35,296 bases of DNA, from assembly GCA_947305065.1 (NCBI GenBank), contig CAMZCT010000019.1, positions 1 to 35,296 on the forward strand, given 5' to 3'. A model generated the notes under the pieces. It did no database searches. It was given only the letters and a program-made list of their open reading frames with translations, and was not told where the DNA came from. Each line of letters opens with the position of its first letter. Position 1 is the stretch's first letter. Shown here in pieces: positions 1 to 8,479 of this stretch. The translations under genes and the position numbers were made by a program. This DNA comes from an uncultured Mycoplasmatota bacterium (lineage in GTDB: Bacteria > Bacillota_I > Bacilli_A > RF39 > UBA660).

Positions 1-1
1 G

Positions 2-40
2 AAAAAAATAGTATTAGTGAAAATCTCACCAACACTATTT
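2..40 (-). terminator. Intrinsic terminator reading leftward
   Basis: The arms at 6-20 and 26-40 pair over 15 bp around a 5-nt loop. In the - strand RNA all positions pair if two G-U wobbles are allowed, and the stem is followed by a run of seven U (A2-A8 on +). In the + strand RNA the same arms have two A-C mismatches and no U tract. The hairpin therefore works better leftward, although no - strand gene is visible to its right. Confidence 0.5.
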
Positions 41-51
41 ATAATACAACC

Positions 52-80
52 AAAACTAATTCATAAGAATTAGTTTTTTA
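52..80 (+). terminator. Intrinsic terminator of a gene left of the window
   Basis: An 11-bp perfect stem (52-62 with 67-77), ATAA loop, followed by T-rich sequence. It probably ends a + strand transcript entering from outside the window. Confidence 0.7.
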
Positions 81-117
81 TATGGTGAAACTAAAATTGT
101 AATAGTTTACTATACTA

Positions 118-146
118 TTTATTCTATTTTATATCTATGGTATAAT
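118..146 (+). promoter_or_regulatory. Promoter of miaB
   Basis: TATAAT at 141-146 is preceded by TGG, giving an extended -10 (TGG-TATAAT, 138-146). The -35 position (TTTATT, 118-123) is weak at 17-nt spacing. Transcription would start about 20 nt before the miaB ATG, with the strong ribosome binding site GGAGGGG at 159-165. Confidence 0.6.
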
Positions 147-170
147 TATCGGACGAGTGGAGGGGTAGAT

Positions 171-1577
171 ATGAATTTACCTGATATAAAAGAAGCAAGA
201 AAAAGAAGTAAAAAAGAAGTAGAACATATTTATTTAGATCAACACTATGATAATAGTACTTTTAAAAATAAAAAGTATTTTTTAAGAACTTATGGTTGTC
301 AGATGAATGTTCATGATTCTGAAGAAATTGCCGCACGATTAGAATCACTTGGATTTAAAGAGACAGAAGAATTAGACGATGCTGATATAATTATTCTTAA
401 TACTTGTGCAATTAGAGAGAATGCTCATGATAAATTATATGGCTTTTTAGGTAGATGTAAACATGCAAAGAGTATTGATAAGAACAAAATAATTGGTATA
501 TGTGGGTGTATGGCTCAAGAAGAGGGCGTTGTTAATGAATTAATGAAAAAGCATCCTTATGTAGATATTGTTTTTGGTACTCATAATATACATGAATTAC
601 AAGATTTAATACTTGAAAGAAGTAAAAAACAAAATATTCGAGTTTATTCTTGTGAAGGAGATGTCTATGAAAATATTGAATATAAAAGAGATTCTAGTGT
701 TAAAGCATGGGTAAATATTCAATATGGTTGTGATAAGTTTTGTACTTATTGTATAGTACCTTATACGAGAGGTAAGCAAAGAAGTAGAAAGAGTAAAGAA
801 ATAATTAAAGAGGTAAAAGATTTAGTTAAAAAGGGATATAAAGAAGTTACTTTACTTGGTCAGAATGTTAATGCATATGGTAAAGACTTGGAAGATGAAT
901 TATCTTTTGCTGAATTATTACAAAGTGTAGCAGATACAGGAATAGAAAGAGTAAGATTTGTTACTTCTCATCCTTGGGATTTTACTGATGATATGATAGA
1001 TACAATAGCTAAAAATGATAATATAATGAATTATATTCATTTACCATTACAATCTGGATCAGATAATATTTTGAAAAGAATGGGTAGAAGGTATACTAAA
1101 AAAGAATATCTAGAATTATTTAATAAGATAAAAGATAGAATAGAAGATGTAGCTGTTACTACTGATATAATTGTTGGTTTTCCTAATGAAACAGAAGAAG
1201 ATTTTAATGATACTTTAGATGTAGTTAATACTTGTAAGTATGATAGTGCTTTTACATTTATTTATTCCCCTAGAGAAGGGACACCAGCAGCTAAGATGGA
1301 AGATAATATAGATATGAAAACTAAAGAAGAAAGATTACAAAAGTTAAATGAATTGGTAAATAAGTATTCTTTAGAAAATAATAAGAAATTAGAAGGTAAA
1401 ATTGTTAAAGTATTAGTTGAGGGAACATCTGAAAAAGGTGAGAATAAAGTGTTTGGTTATACCGAAACAATGAAGTTAGTAAATGTATCTAATGCTAAAG
1501 AAGATATTGGTAAAATAATAGATGTTAAAATAACAGATGCTAAAAGCTTTAGTTTGGACGGAGAAAAGTGTAAATAG
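171..1577 (+). CDS. miaB: tRNA-2-methylthio-N6-dimethylallyladenosine synthase MiaB
   Basis: Radical-SAM methylthiotransferase that adds a 2-methylthio group to i6A37 of tRNAs reading UNN codons. The three family parts are present: an N-terminal UPF0004 domain with cluster cysteines C43 (YGCQMN), C79 (NTCA) and C113 (GCM); a radical SAM domain with C187-x3-C191-x2-C194 (GCDKFCTYC) followed by IVPYTRG; and a C-terminal TRAM domain from about residue 395. At 468 residues the length is usual for MiaB. The TYGCQMN/NTCAIRENA signatures favour MiaB over MtaB or RimO. The start is fixed by GGAGGGG 5 nt upstream. It is a single-gene unit: extended -10 promoter in front, strong terminator directly after the stop. 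Confidence 0.95.
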   Translation: MNLPDIKEARKRSKKEVEHIYLDQHYDNSTFKNKKYFLRTYGCQMNVHDSEEIAARLESLGFKETEELDDADIIILNTCAIRENAHDKLYGFLGRCKHAKSIDKNKIIGICGCMAQEEGVVNELMKKHPYVDIVFGTHNIHELQDLILERSKKQNIRVYSCEGDVYENIEYKRDSSVKAWVNIQYGCDKFCTYCIVPYTRGKQRSRKSKEIIKEVKDLVKKGYKEVTLLGQNVNAYGKDLEDELSFAELLQSVADTGIERVRFVTSHPWDFTDDMIDTIAKNDNIMNYIHLPLQSGSDNILKRMGRRYTKKEYLELFNKIKDRIEDVAVTTDIIVGFPNETEEDFNDTLDVVNTCKYDSAFTFIYSPREGTPAAKMEDNIDMKTKEERLQKLNELVNKYSLENNKKLEGKIVKVLVEGTSEKGENKVFGYTETMKLVNVSNAKEDIGKIIDVKITDAKSFSLDGEKCK

Positions 1578-1580
1578 TAA

Positions 1581-1611
1581 AAAAACTTATACTGAATAGT
1601 ATAAGTTTTTT
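1581..1611 (+). terminator. Terminator of miaB
   Basis: 13-bp perfect stem (1581-1593 with 1598-1610), GAAT loop, T run. It starts 3 nt after the miaB stop. Confidence 0.85.
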
Positions 1612-1619
1612 GTTATAAT
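1611..1619 (+). promoter_or_regulatory. Extended -10 promoter of the 1642 gene
   Basis: TGT-TATAAT directly abuts the miaB terminator. No good -35 is seen. The gene it serves starts 22 nt downstream, with the ribosome binding site GAGGTG at 1631-1636. Confidence 0.5.
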
Positions 1620-1641
1620 AATATTAGAATGAGGTGTTATT

Positions 1642-2067
1642 ATGAAAAAGAAAACTAAACATCTTTTCTGTGACAGTATGTTAAGTTTAGTTTTTTTTAT
1701 AATATATTTTGCAATAATTGTTATTGTTAGTGAAGAGACTGGTTCGGGACTAGGTTTGAAGTTTTTTGTAACGTTACTTAGTTATTGTTCATCCTTAGTT
1801 TTACCAGAATATGTAGATGCAAAATACAATAATAAGGGTAGTAAAATAGTAATGTGGTTAACAAGAGTTATGTTTTTGTTAGGAGTTATTTATGCTATCT
1901 ATGATATTACTCGACCATGTGGTTGGTTTTGCTTTAGAGGAATTAAAGGTTTTTTAGCTCTATTAGGTTTAATTATATTTCCTTTAATAATAGTTATAAT
2001 TTATATATTAATAGTTATAATTTATATATTAATAATATGGATAATTAATAAAAAAAGAAGTCGATAA
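1642..2067 (+). CDS. Small integral membrane protein, unknown
   Basis: A 141-residue protein that is almost entirely hydrophobic. I see about four membrane segments: near residues 10-30, 36-54, 68-86 and 100-136. The last is a very long Ile/Leu/Val/Tyr stretch made partly of the repeated residues VIIYILI, encoded by a direct DNA repeat at about 1990-2030. A short basic tail (KKRSR) ends the protein. Ribosome binding site GAGGTG sits 5 nt before the ATG. I do not recognise a family. It has its own extended -10 promoter and may share a transcript with the 31-residue ORF that follows. Confidence 0.7.
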   Translation: MKKKTKHLFCDSMLSLVFFIIYFAIIVIVSEETGSGLGLKFFVTLLSYCSSLVLPEYVDAKYNNKGSKIVMWLTRVMFLLGVIYAIYDITRPCGWFCFRGIKGFLALLGLIIFPLIIVIIYILIVIIYILIIWIINKKRSR

Positions 2068-2070
2068 GTA

Positions 2071-2166
2071 ATGACTAAATCTAAAAACAAGAAAAGAAAG
2101 ATAATAGTAAAGTATGATTGGTTAATGATATTATTTTTAGTAGTAGATGTAATACTTAAAAGATAA
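2071..2166 (+). CDS. Possible 31-residue single-TM peptide
   Basis: An ORF starting 3 nt after the preceding stop. It encodes a very basic N-terminus (KSKNKKRK) followed by one hydrophobic stretch (WLMILFLVVDVIL) and a basic end, the layout of a small membrane peptide with N-terminus inside. The ribosome binding site is weak, so translation would rely on coupling to the upstream membrane protein. It could be chance in this AT-rich DNA. Confidence 0.35.
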   Translation: MTKSKNKKRKIIVKYDWLMILFLVVDVILKR

Positions 2167-2202
2167 AAATAATGTTATTAAATCTTTATAAATTAATAAA
2201 AG

Positions 2203-2233
2203 CAAAAGAATAGAACAACTATTCTTTGTTTAA
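2203..2233 (+). terminator. Terminator after the small membrane genes
   Basis: Stem AAAGAATAG/CTATTCTTT (2205-2213 with 2219-2227) with a 5-nt loop, followed by GTTT. The T tract is short, so moderate strength. Confidence 0.5.
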
Positions 2234-2250
2234 AATAGTTATTGTTACAA

Positions 2251-2279
2251 TTGTAATTAATTGTGATAAATGATATACT
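2251..2279 (+). promoter_or_regulatory. Promoter of the 2299 gene
   Basis: TTGTAA (2251-2256), 17 nt, TATACT (2274-2279). The promoter overlaps a possible upstream GTG start at 2263, which argues for ATG 2299 as the real start. Confidence 0.6.
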
Positions 2280-2298
2280 ATTAGAAGATGGTGATAAT

Positions 2299-3081
2299 AT
2301 GAAAGAAATGATAAATGCTTTTACTTTAAGAACTGTTGATAGTGCAATTGAAGGTTTTATGGTAGAGCATAATGATGAAATAACAAATGGGGTTAAGGAT
2401 TATTTAAATAAGTTATCGGAAGAAGAATTATTGGAAGTTAAAAAGTTTTTAAATAAACTTTTGAATTACTGTTATGATGGAAAGTTATATGATGAAGAAC
2501 TAAATGAAGAATATGAAAAAGTTAAGAATTTAGATGATAAAGATAAATTTTTATTAAAGGAGACAGTTATATATTTTATAGGAAGATTACCTATTAGTTG
2601 TGATATGGATTTGTTAAAAAAAGCATATAGTATAGATAATGATAGATATATAAAATTAAATATCTGTTTTACTAGTTTAGAATCTTTTGATGAAGAGATA
2701 GAAATGGATTTTGTTAATAAAGTTCTTGCAGATGCTGAATATGATTTAATGATTAGATCTTGGACTATGGCTTTCTTTAAGAATGTAACTGATCCTTATG
2801 AGTATAGAGATAGTGAAAATGATGATTGGACAGTAGCTAAAACACCAAGAATTAAAAGATTACGTATTAATGATGAAACTGATCCTAAATTTAAAAAAGC
2901 TATGGCTTTTAGATTGTTAGATTTAGTTGTTTTATATTTATTTGTTAATAATAGAAAAGATGATTCTTTAACTGAGGAAGAAAAACTAGTTATTGAATCT
3001 GCTGATATTAAATATGAAAAATATTCGGATAGTAAAAAAGAATTAATGGCTAAATTAAAGAATATGATTTTAAAAAAATAA
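2299..3081 (+). CDS. Cytoplasmic all-helical protein, unknown
   Basis: A 260-residue protein without signal peptide or membrane segment, rich in Lys, Glu, Asp and Leu, and predicted by eye to be mainly helical. An in-frame GTG at 2263 would add 12 residues but lies inside the promoter; ATG 2299 is preceded by a GATGGTGAT-type ribosome binding site. The spaced amphipathic helices could form a HEAT-like or other alpha solenoid, but I see no diagnostic motif and do not assign a family. It stands alone between a promoter and the separate enolase promoter. Confidence 0.75.
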   Translation: MKEMINAFTLRTVDSAIEGFMVEHNDEITNGVKDYLNKLSEEELLEVKKFLNKLLNYCYDGKLYDEELNEEYEKVKNLDDKDKFLLKETVIYFIGRLPISCDMDLLKKAYSIDNDRYIKLNICFTSLESFDEEIEMDFVNKVLADAEYDLMIRSWTMAFFKNVTDPYEYRDSENDDWTVAKTPRIKRLRINDETDPKFKKAMAFRLLDLVVLYLFVNNRKDDSLTEEEKLVIESADIKYEKYSDSKKELMAKLKNMILKK

Positions 3082-3088
3082 TTCTTAA

Positions 3089-4458
<1,370 letters not shown>

Positions 4459-4487
4459 TTGCAATTTTTTAAAGTTGGCGTTAGAAT
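4459..4487 (+). promoter_or_regulatory. Promoter of the NAGPA-like gene
   Basis: TTGCAA (4459-4464), 17 nt, TAGAAT (4482-4487). The surrounding TTTGCAATT is repeated in the promoter at 6102, which serves another secreted protein. Confidence 0.55.
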
Positions 4488-4519
4488 AGGCGAAGCAAAA
4501 AAAGAGGGGGTAAATAAAA

Positions 4520-5545
4520 ATGAATCCTAAACTCAAAAAATTAGTTACTATGGGATTAATTAGTAGTATTTTAATTTCGACGAAATGTTATGGGAATGAA
4601 ATAGAAGGATTATTATCAAGTTCTAATTGTTCTTATCCTGTAACGGAAGGATTAAGTGGATTATATAGTGGAGTAACTGTAAATGAAAATGGTAGTATTC
4701 AGTGTTCTTATTCGAATAATAATAATTCTGATAAAGTAAATGAATCTACAACAGATGATAAAGATTATGAATATTTAAGTAGTCCAGTTAAATCAGCTGT
4801 TGTGAATTATTCTAAGGAAATAAGAGAATCTATTGAAAGAAAGATTACGGAAGATTTATATATGACTATTGTTAAAGATAATATTGATGGTAATGATGTT
4901 TATATTAGTCATATAGTTGTTAATAATCCTGAGCAAATGGAAAAATTAGTTGCTAATGGAGGATATAATAGAGGGACAGAAACTGTTTCATCAATGGCAG
5001 CTAAAGCTGGTGTGGTATGGGCTTGTAATGGAAGCCATTTTAATTTAAGTAATCACAGTACACAGGATTATAGAAATAACAACATTGCAATTGTTAATGG
5101 TAAGATAGTTCATGATGGTGGACGTTCTGTTGGTCACGAAATTTGTTATAGTAAAGATGGAAGATGGTTTACGGCACCTAAGGGAGCATCAGCTCAAGAT
5201 TTATTAAATATGGGTGTAATAGAAACATATTCATCTTTACAAATGCCAATATTAGAAAACGGTCAAGTTACTCGAGCAGCAAATTCAGCTGAAGTAAGCG
5301 AAATGAATAAGTCGTATAACCGAACTATTATTGGTCAAACGGCAAGTGGAGAAATATATGTATTAACAGGTTATACAACAACCAAATCAGCTGCCGAATA
5401 CTTAAGAAGCAAAGGATGTTTTTGGTCTAAGAGTCTGGATCAGGGTGGCAGTGTTACTCTTTATGCTAACGGCCGAGTTATCAACAATCCTACTGATAGC
5501 AGTGGTGAAAGAGCTGTAATAGATGGAATTGGTGTTTTGAAATAG
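4520..5545 (+). CDS. Secreted phosphodiester glycosidase (NAGPA-like) domain protein
   Basis: A 341-residue exported protein. A basic start (MNPKLKKL) and hydrophobic stretch to about residue 25 form a signal peptide. A Ser/Asn-rich linker follows, then from about residue 95 a domain matching the phosphodiester glycosidase (NAGPA, formerly DUF2233) family: GVVWACNGSHFNL corresponds to the family's AINAGFF, and SLDQGGSVTLYANGRV...GERAVIDGIGV to its LDGGGSTTLY...ERAVANAIGV ending. The family removes or cleaves sugar phosphodiesters; in bacteria it is associated with exopolysaccharide and wall glycopolymers, so an envelope role is likely. The substrate is unknown. Strong ribosome binding site (GAGGGGG) 9 nt before the ATG. 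Confidence 0.8.
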   Translation: MNPKLKKLVTMGLISSILISTKCYGNEIEGLLSSSNCSYPVTEGLSGLYSGVTVNENGSIQCSYSNNNNSDKVNESTTDDKDYEYLSSPVKSAVVNYSKEIRESIERKITEDLYMTIVKDNIDGNDVYISHIVVNNPEQMEKLVANGGYNRGTETVSSMAAKAGVVWACNGSHFNLSNHSTQDYRNNNIAIVNGKIVHDGGRSVGHEICYSKDGRWFTAPKGASAQDLLNMGVIETYSSLQMPILENGQVTRAANSAEVSEMNKSYNRTIIGQTASGEIYVLTGYTTTKSAAEYLRSKGCFWSKSLDQGGSVTLYANGRVINNPTDSSGERAVIDGIGVLK

Positions 5546-5565
5546 AGTAATCTATTTCTTTTTTT
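5539..5565 (+). terminator. Terminator overlapping the stop of the NAGPA-like gene
   Basis: GAAATAG/CTATTTC stem (5539-5545 with 5552-5558), AGTAAT loop, then seven or more T. The design and arm sequence match the enolase terminator, including the TAG stop in the 5' arm. Confidence 0.85.
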
Positions 5566-5594
5566 GGCTATATTTGGTATTATAAAGTATGTAA

Positions 5595-5600
5595 TATAAT
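5595..5600 (+). promoter_or_regulatory. -10 element of the GNAT gene
   Basis: TATAAT 16 nt before the ATG, with only a poor -35 (TTTGGT near 5573). It leaves a short leader with the AGGTGG ribosome binding site. Confidence 0.4.
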
Positions 5601-5615
5601 GGTTAGGTGGTATAT

Positions 5616-6098
5616 ATGAAAATAGACATGATAGATTTAAGATTATCAGATGATAGAAAAATATTTAATAAATTACAACCTATAATAAATGAAAACCTAG
5701 ATGGCTTGAGACGATCTAATATATTAAGTTTAAACTACGAATGGACACATTTGTTTATCGCAAAAGAAAATGGAAAAATAGTGGGCTTTGTTTTGATTCG
5801 TCGTTCTTCTTTTGATCAACATAATACTGGTTTTGAAGAATACTATTATATTTCGGATATAGTAATGTCTAAGGCTTATCAAAATAAAGGATATGGTACA
5901 CAATTATTAAAAAAGGTATTAGGTGATATTAAAGATTTACCTGTTGTAGCTTCAGTAAGAGATGATAATGTAGCATTATTAAAGCTATTTAAGAAATTTA
6001 TGATGATTTATAATCAACGTGGTAGATATTATAGATTTATGGATGAAACACATTATGAATTAAGAGGAGATACTATTAGTTGGAAGTTTAGATTATGA
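5616..6098 (+). CDS. GNAT family N-acetyltransferase
   Basis: A 160-residue cytosolic acyl-CoA acetyltransferase. The GNAT fold is recognised by the acetyl-CoA binding signature Q-x-x-G-x-G at residues 89-94 (QNKGYG), preceded by the strand with ISDIVMSKAYQ and followed by helix TQLLKKVL; the earlier strand HLFIAKENGKIVGFVLIRR is the usual beta2-beta3 hairpin. The C-terminal DDNVALLKLFKKFMM is motif B-like. The acceptor is unknown. An in-frame GTG at 5607 lies inside the AGGTGG ribosome binding site, so ATG 5616 is chosen. A single gene between two secreted-protein genes that have their own promoters. Confidence 0.85.
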   Translation: MKIDMIDLRLSDDRKIFNKLQPIINENLDGLRRSNILSLNYEWTHLFIAKENGKIVGFVLIRRSSFDQHNTGFEEYYYISDIVMSKAYQNKGYGTQLLKKVLGDIKDLPVVASVRDDNVALLKLFKKFMMIYNQRGRYYRFMDETHYELRGDTISWKFRL

Positions 6099-6101
6099 TA
6101 T

Positions 6102-6130
6102 TTGCAATTATTAGGTGATAGAGTTAAAAT
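6102..6130 (+). promoter_or_regulatory. Promoter of the 6164 secreted protein
   Basis: TTGCAA (6102-6107), 17 nt, TAAAAT (6125-6130). The -35 context TTTGCAATT is shared with the promoter at 4459. Confidence 0.5.
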
Positions 6131-6163
6131 ATATAGCGATTTAGAACAAGGGATGTGATTGTA

Positions 6164-6961
6164 ATGAATAAAAATGTTAAAAGAATTGTTATAGCTGGTA
6201 TGGTTACTAGTTTGTTATTATCTGTTAGTGTTAGAGCAGAAGAACTAGGAGCTGTTAGAATTGGTCCTGCTCAAAGTCCTATTGTTAGTGAAATTGGTAA
6301 GCATGAAACCAGTTTATCGACTTCAGAAATCGATGAGTTTTTAAAAGAGTTATATGGTGATTCCGTTGAAACAGAAGAAGAAAAAAAATATACTCCTACT
6401 TATATCGAACCAAGTACTGAAGCGGAAACAGAAAAAATGGTAGATGATTTAGAAGAGGAGATTAATAAAGAGGTCGATGAAGAAAAATTAAATAATGCTG
6501 ATGAAAAAGTAATCTCTTACTTTGATGCTGCTAGAGAAAGATTAAAAGAATATGCTCAAAGTGAAGATTATGCTACTTTAAAAAGAGAGGCAAAAAAAGT
6601 AGTTACTGATGGTATTGATTTCTTGTTCTATGATGGAGAAATAGATGGATTTACTAGAAAACAACTTACAGAAGAAGGTAAAAAGGATGTAATGAATACT
6701 ATAGAAAGTACAGTTTCATTCCTTGATGAACACTTCCCTGGATTTACTGATTCTTTTGGACATAAATATACATCTGTTAAATTGTATCTAGATGAGAAAT
6801 TTGTTGGTTTATTAGATAGAATAAGAGGATGGGTTGGAGAAGATGCTTCTGAAGCTTTTGGACAAAGTTCTTCAAATCTTTATGATGAATTTGGTGATTC
6901 CATAGATAAATTTGTTGGTATTATAGATGGGAATTATCAAGAATGGAAATTAAAAAAATAA
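6164..6961 (+). CDS. Secreted acidic helical protein, unknown
   Basis: A 265-residue protein with a clear signal peptide (basic MNKNVKRI, hydrophobic core, VRA before EELG, cleavage near residue 24). The mature part is very acidic in the region about residues 50-120 (runs of Glu/Asp/Lys with coiled-coil character), followed by a more ordered region with aromatic residues up to the Lys-rich end. No catalytic motif or anchor is seen, so it should be released or peripherally bound. An in-frame GTG at 6155 is inside the ribosome binding region; ATG 6164 is preferred. I do not recognise the family. Confidence 0.75.
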   Translation: MNKNVKRIVIAGMVTSLLLSVSVRAEELGAVRIGPAQSPIVSEIGKHETSLSTSEIDEFLKELYGDSVETEEEKKYTPTYIEPSTEAETEKMVDDLEEEINKEVDEEKLNNADEKVISYFDAARERLKEYAQSEDYATLKREAKKVVTDGIDFLFYDGEIDGFTRKQLTEEGKKDVMNTIESTVSFLDEHFPGFTDSFGHKYTSVKLYLDEKFVGLLDRIRGWVGEDASEAFGQSSSNLYDEFGDSIDKFVGIIDGNYQEWKLKK

Positions 6962-6983
6962 AGCTCTTAAGAGCTTTTTTTTG
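6960..6983 (+). terminator. Terminator of the 6164 gene
   Basis: AAGCTC-TTAA-GAGCTT hairpin followed by eight T. It begins at the TAA stop. Confidence 0.8.
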
Positions 6984-7028
6984 ATGTGATTTTATATAAT
7001 TTTGTTATTATTATAATAGGTGAAATGT

Positions 7029-7226
7029 ATGAAAATAATGAAGAGAAGAAAATTCGTTAATCATAAAAAAAGAGTCATGTACTTTTCTTTATTCTTTATG
7101 TTGCTTTTTATTAGTGTAGGATATGCTTATTTAAGTGCAGCTCTAAAACCTGCTATTTTTCTTAGAGCAGACAGTGTTATAAAGACTAGATTTGGTTCTA
7201 AAGTTGATCTTTGGATAATAGAATAA
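7029..7226 (+). CDS. Small exported/TM protein with VGYAYL motif
   Basis: A 65-residue protein: a very basic N-terminus (KIMKRRKFVNHKKR), one hydrophobic segment (MYFSLFFMLLFISVGYAYLSAAL) and a 27-residue tail. The VGYAYLS signature at the end of the TM segment is the same type as in the 503-residue exported protein at 23285 (TVGYAAIS), resembling SipW-associated or TasA-like exported proteins. Here almost nothing follows the motif, so it may be a truncated relative. Ribosome binding site AGGTGA overlaps an in-frame GTG (7020), so ATG 7029 is preferred; ATG 7038 is also possible. Confidence 0.55.
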   Translation: MKIMKRRKFVNHKKRVMYFSLFFMLLFISVGYAYLSAALKPAIFLRADSVIKTRFGSKVDLWIIE

Positions 7227-7248
7227 CTTTTAAGTTATTCTTTTTTTT
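7221..7248 (+). terminator. Terminator overlapping the stop of the 7029 gene
   Basis: GAATAAC/GTTATTC with an inner TTTTAA loop, followed by eight T. The TAA stop lies in the 5' arm. Confidence 0.85.
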
Positions 7249-7256
7249 GTTATACT
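7248..7256 (+). promoter_or_regulatory. Extended -10 promoter of the exoA operon
   Basis: TGT-TATACT directly after the previous terminator and 22 nt before the exoA ATG. No convincing -35. Confidence 0.5.
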
Positions 7257-7278
7257 TTTTATAGGAGGATGGTTTTTA

Positions 7279-8028
7279 ATGAGAATTATTTCATGGAATG
7301 TAGCAGGTTTTAGAGCTGTACTTAAAAAGGGATTTGAAAAGTTTTTCCACAAGATAGATGCTGATATATTTTGTATAAATGAAAGTAAAGTTAATTTAGA
7401 TCAGTTTGATTTTAATCCAAGAGGATATAAGATGTATTTAAATCCGGCGAAGAAAAAAGGATATAGTGGTATTTTAGTATATAGTAAGATAGAACCTTTA
7501 AGTGTTAAGTATGGTATGGGAATAGAAGAACATGATCAAGAAGGTAGAATGATTACTTTAGAATATGAAGATTTCTATTTAGTATCCGTATATGTACCTA
7601 ATGTTAAAAGAGATTTATCAAGATTAGATTATCGTATGATATGGGAAGATGATTTTAAAAAATATGTTAAAAAATTAGAAAAGAAAAAACCAGTAATTAT
7701 ATGCGGGGATATGAATGTTGCTCATGAAGAGATAGATATTAAGAATGCTAAAGCTAATAGAGGAAATGCTGGTTTTACTGATGAAGAAAGAGATAAGATG
7801 ACTAAGTTATTGAAAAGTGGCTTTATCGATACTTATAGATATTATAATCCGGATAAGGAATTATATACTTGGTGGAGTTATTTAGGGCATGCTAGAGAAA
7901 AAGATATAGGTTGGAGAATAGATTATTTTCTAGTAAGTAAAAGTATTATAAAGAAGGTAAAGAATGCAGTGATATATACAGATGTAATGGGTAGTGATCA
8001 TTGTCCAATAGGTATTGATTATGATTAA
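7279..8028 (+). CDS. exoA: Exodeoxyribonuclease III (AP endonuclease, ExoA/XthA family)
   Basis: Base-excision repair enzyme that cleaves DNA 5' to abasic sites and has 3'-5' exonuclease and 3'-phosphatase activity. The 249 residues cover the full endonuclease/exonuclease/phosphatase fold. Active-site residues are visible: N7 (SWNVAG), metal ligand E35 (CINESK), the YVPN motif near residue 110, D144 and N146 (GDMNVAH), and the terminal D240-H241 pair (GSDHCP). The ribosome binding site AGGAGG is followed by the ATG. It is the first gene of a seven-gene unit reaching 12225; the next start overlaps its last codons by 8 nt. Confidence 0.95.
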   Translation: MRIISWNVAGFRAVLKKGFEKFFHKIDADIFCINESKVNLDQFDFNPRGYKMYLNPAKKKGYSGILVYSKIEPLSVKYGMGIEEHDQEGRMITLEYEDFYLVSVYVPNVKRDLSRLDYRMIWEDDFKKYVKKLEKKKPVIICGDMNVAHEEIDIKNAKANRGNAGFTDEERDKMTKLLKSGFIDTYRYYNPDKELYTWWSYLGHAREKDIGWRIDYFLVSKSIIKKVKNAVIYTDVMGSDHCPIGIDYD

Positions 8029-8470
8029 GAAAATATTAGTTTTAGTTTTTAGTTTATTGTTATTATGTGGATGTAACAGTAAAGAAAAAACTATTTATGA
8101 ATACTATGTAACGGTAGATAATATTGATGTTAAAGTGGATTTATTGTTTGATTACTTACGTGTTTCTTTAGATAATTATAACGATATAAAAATTGAAGAT
8201 AATAAGAAAATATATATTTATAATGATATGGAAATTGAAACTTATAAAAAAGATGGTTTAGAGAAAGTGTTAGGATTTTGGTTTACTTCAAATAAATATA
8301 ATACTAATGAAGGGGTTAGGATAGGAGATAACATAGATAAAATGGTATATGTATATGGGTATAATTATGATTATAATAATGGAATATATGTATACAGATT
8401 AAATAATAGTAGTATTACATTTGTAACTGAAAATGGTATAATAAAAGGGATAGAGTATAATTTGGTATAG
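8021..8470 (+). CDS. Small lipoprotein, unknown
   Basis: A 149-residue exported lipoprotein. After MIKK comes a hydrophobic stretch ending in the lipobox L-C-G-C with the lipidated cysteine at C18, followed by NSKEK. The rest (YEYYVTVDNIDVKVDLLFDYL...) is rich in Tyr, Asn, Asp and Ile and looks like beta-sheet, with no family I can name. The start overlaps exoA by 8 nt, so it is translationally coupled; an in-frame TTG at 8015 is less likely. The following two genes are also envelope proteins. Confidence 0.75.
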   Translation: MIKKILVLVFSLLLLCGCNSKEKTIYEYYVTVDNIDVKVDLLFDYLRVSLDNYNDIKIEDNKKIYIYNDMEIETYKKDGLEKVLGFWFTSNKYNTNEGVRIGDNIDKMVYVYGYNYDYNNGIYVYRLNNSSITFVTENGIIKGIEYNLV

Positions 8471-8479
8471 GTGATAAAA

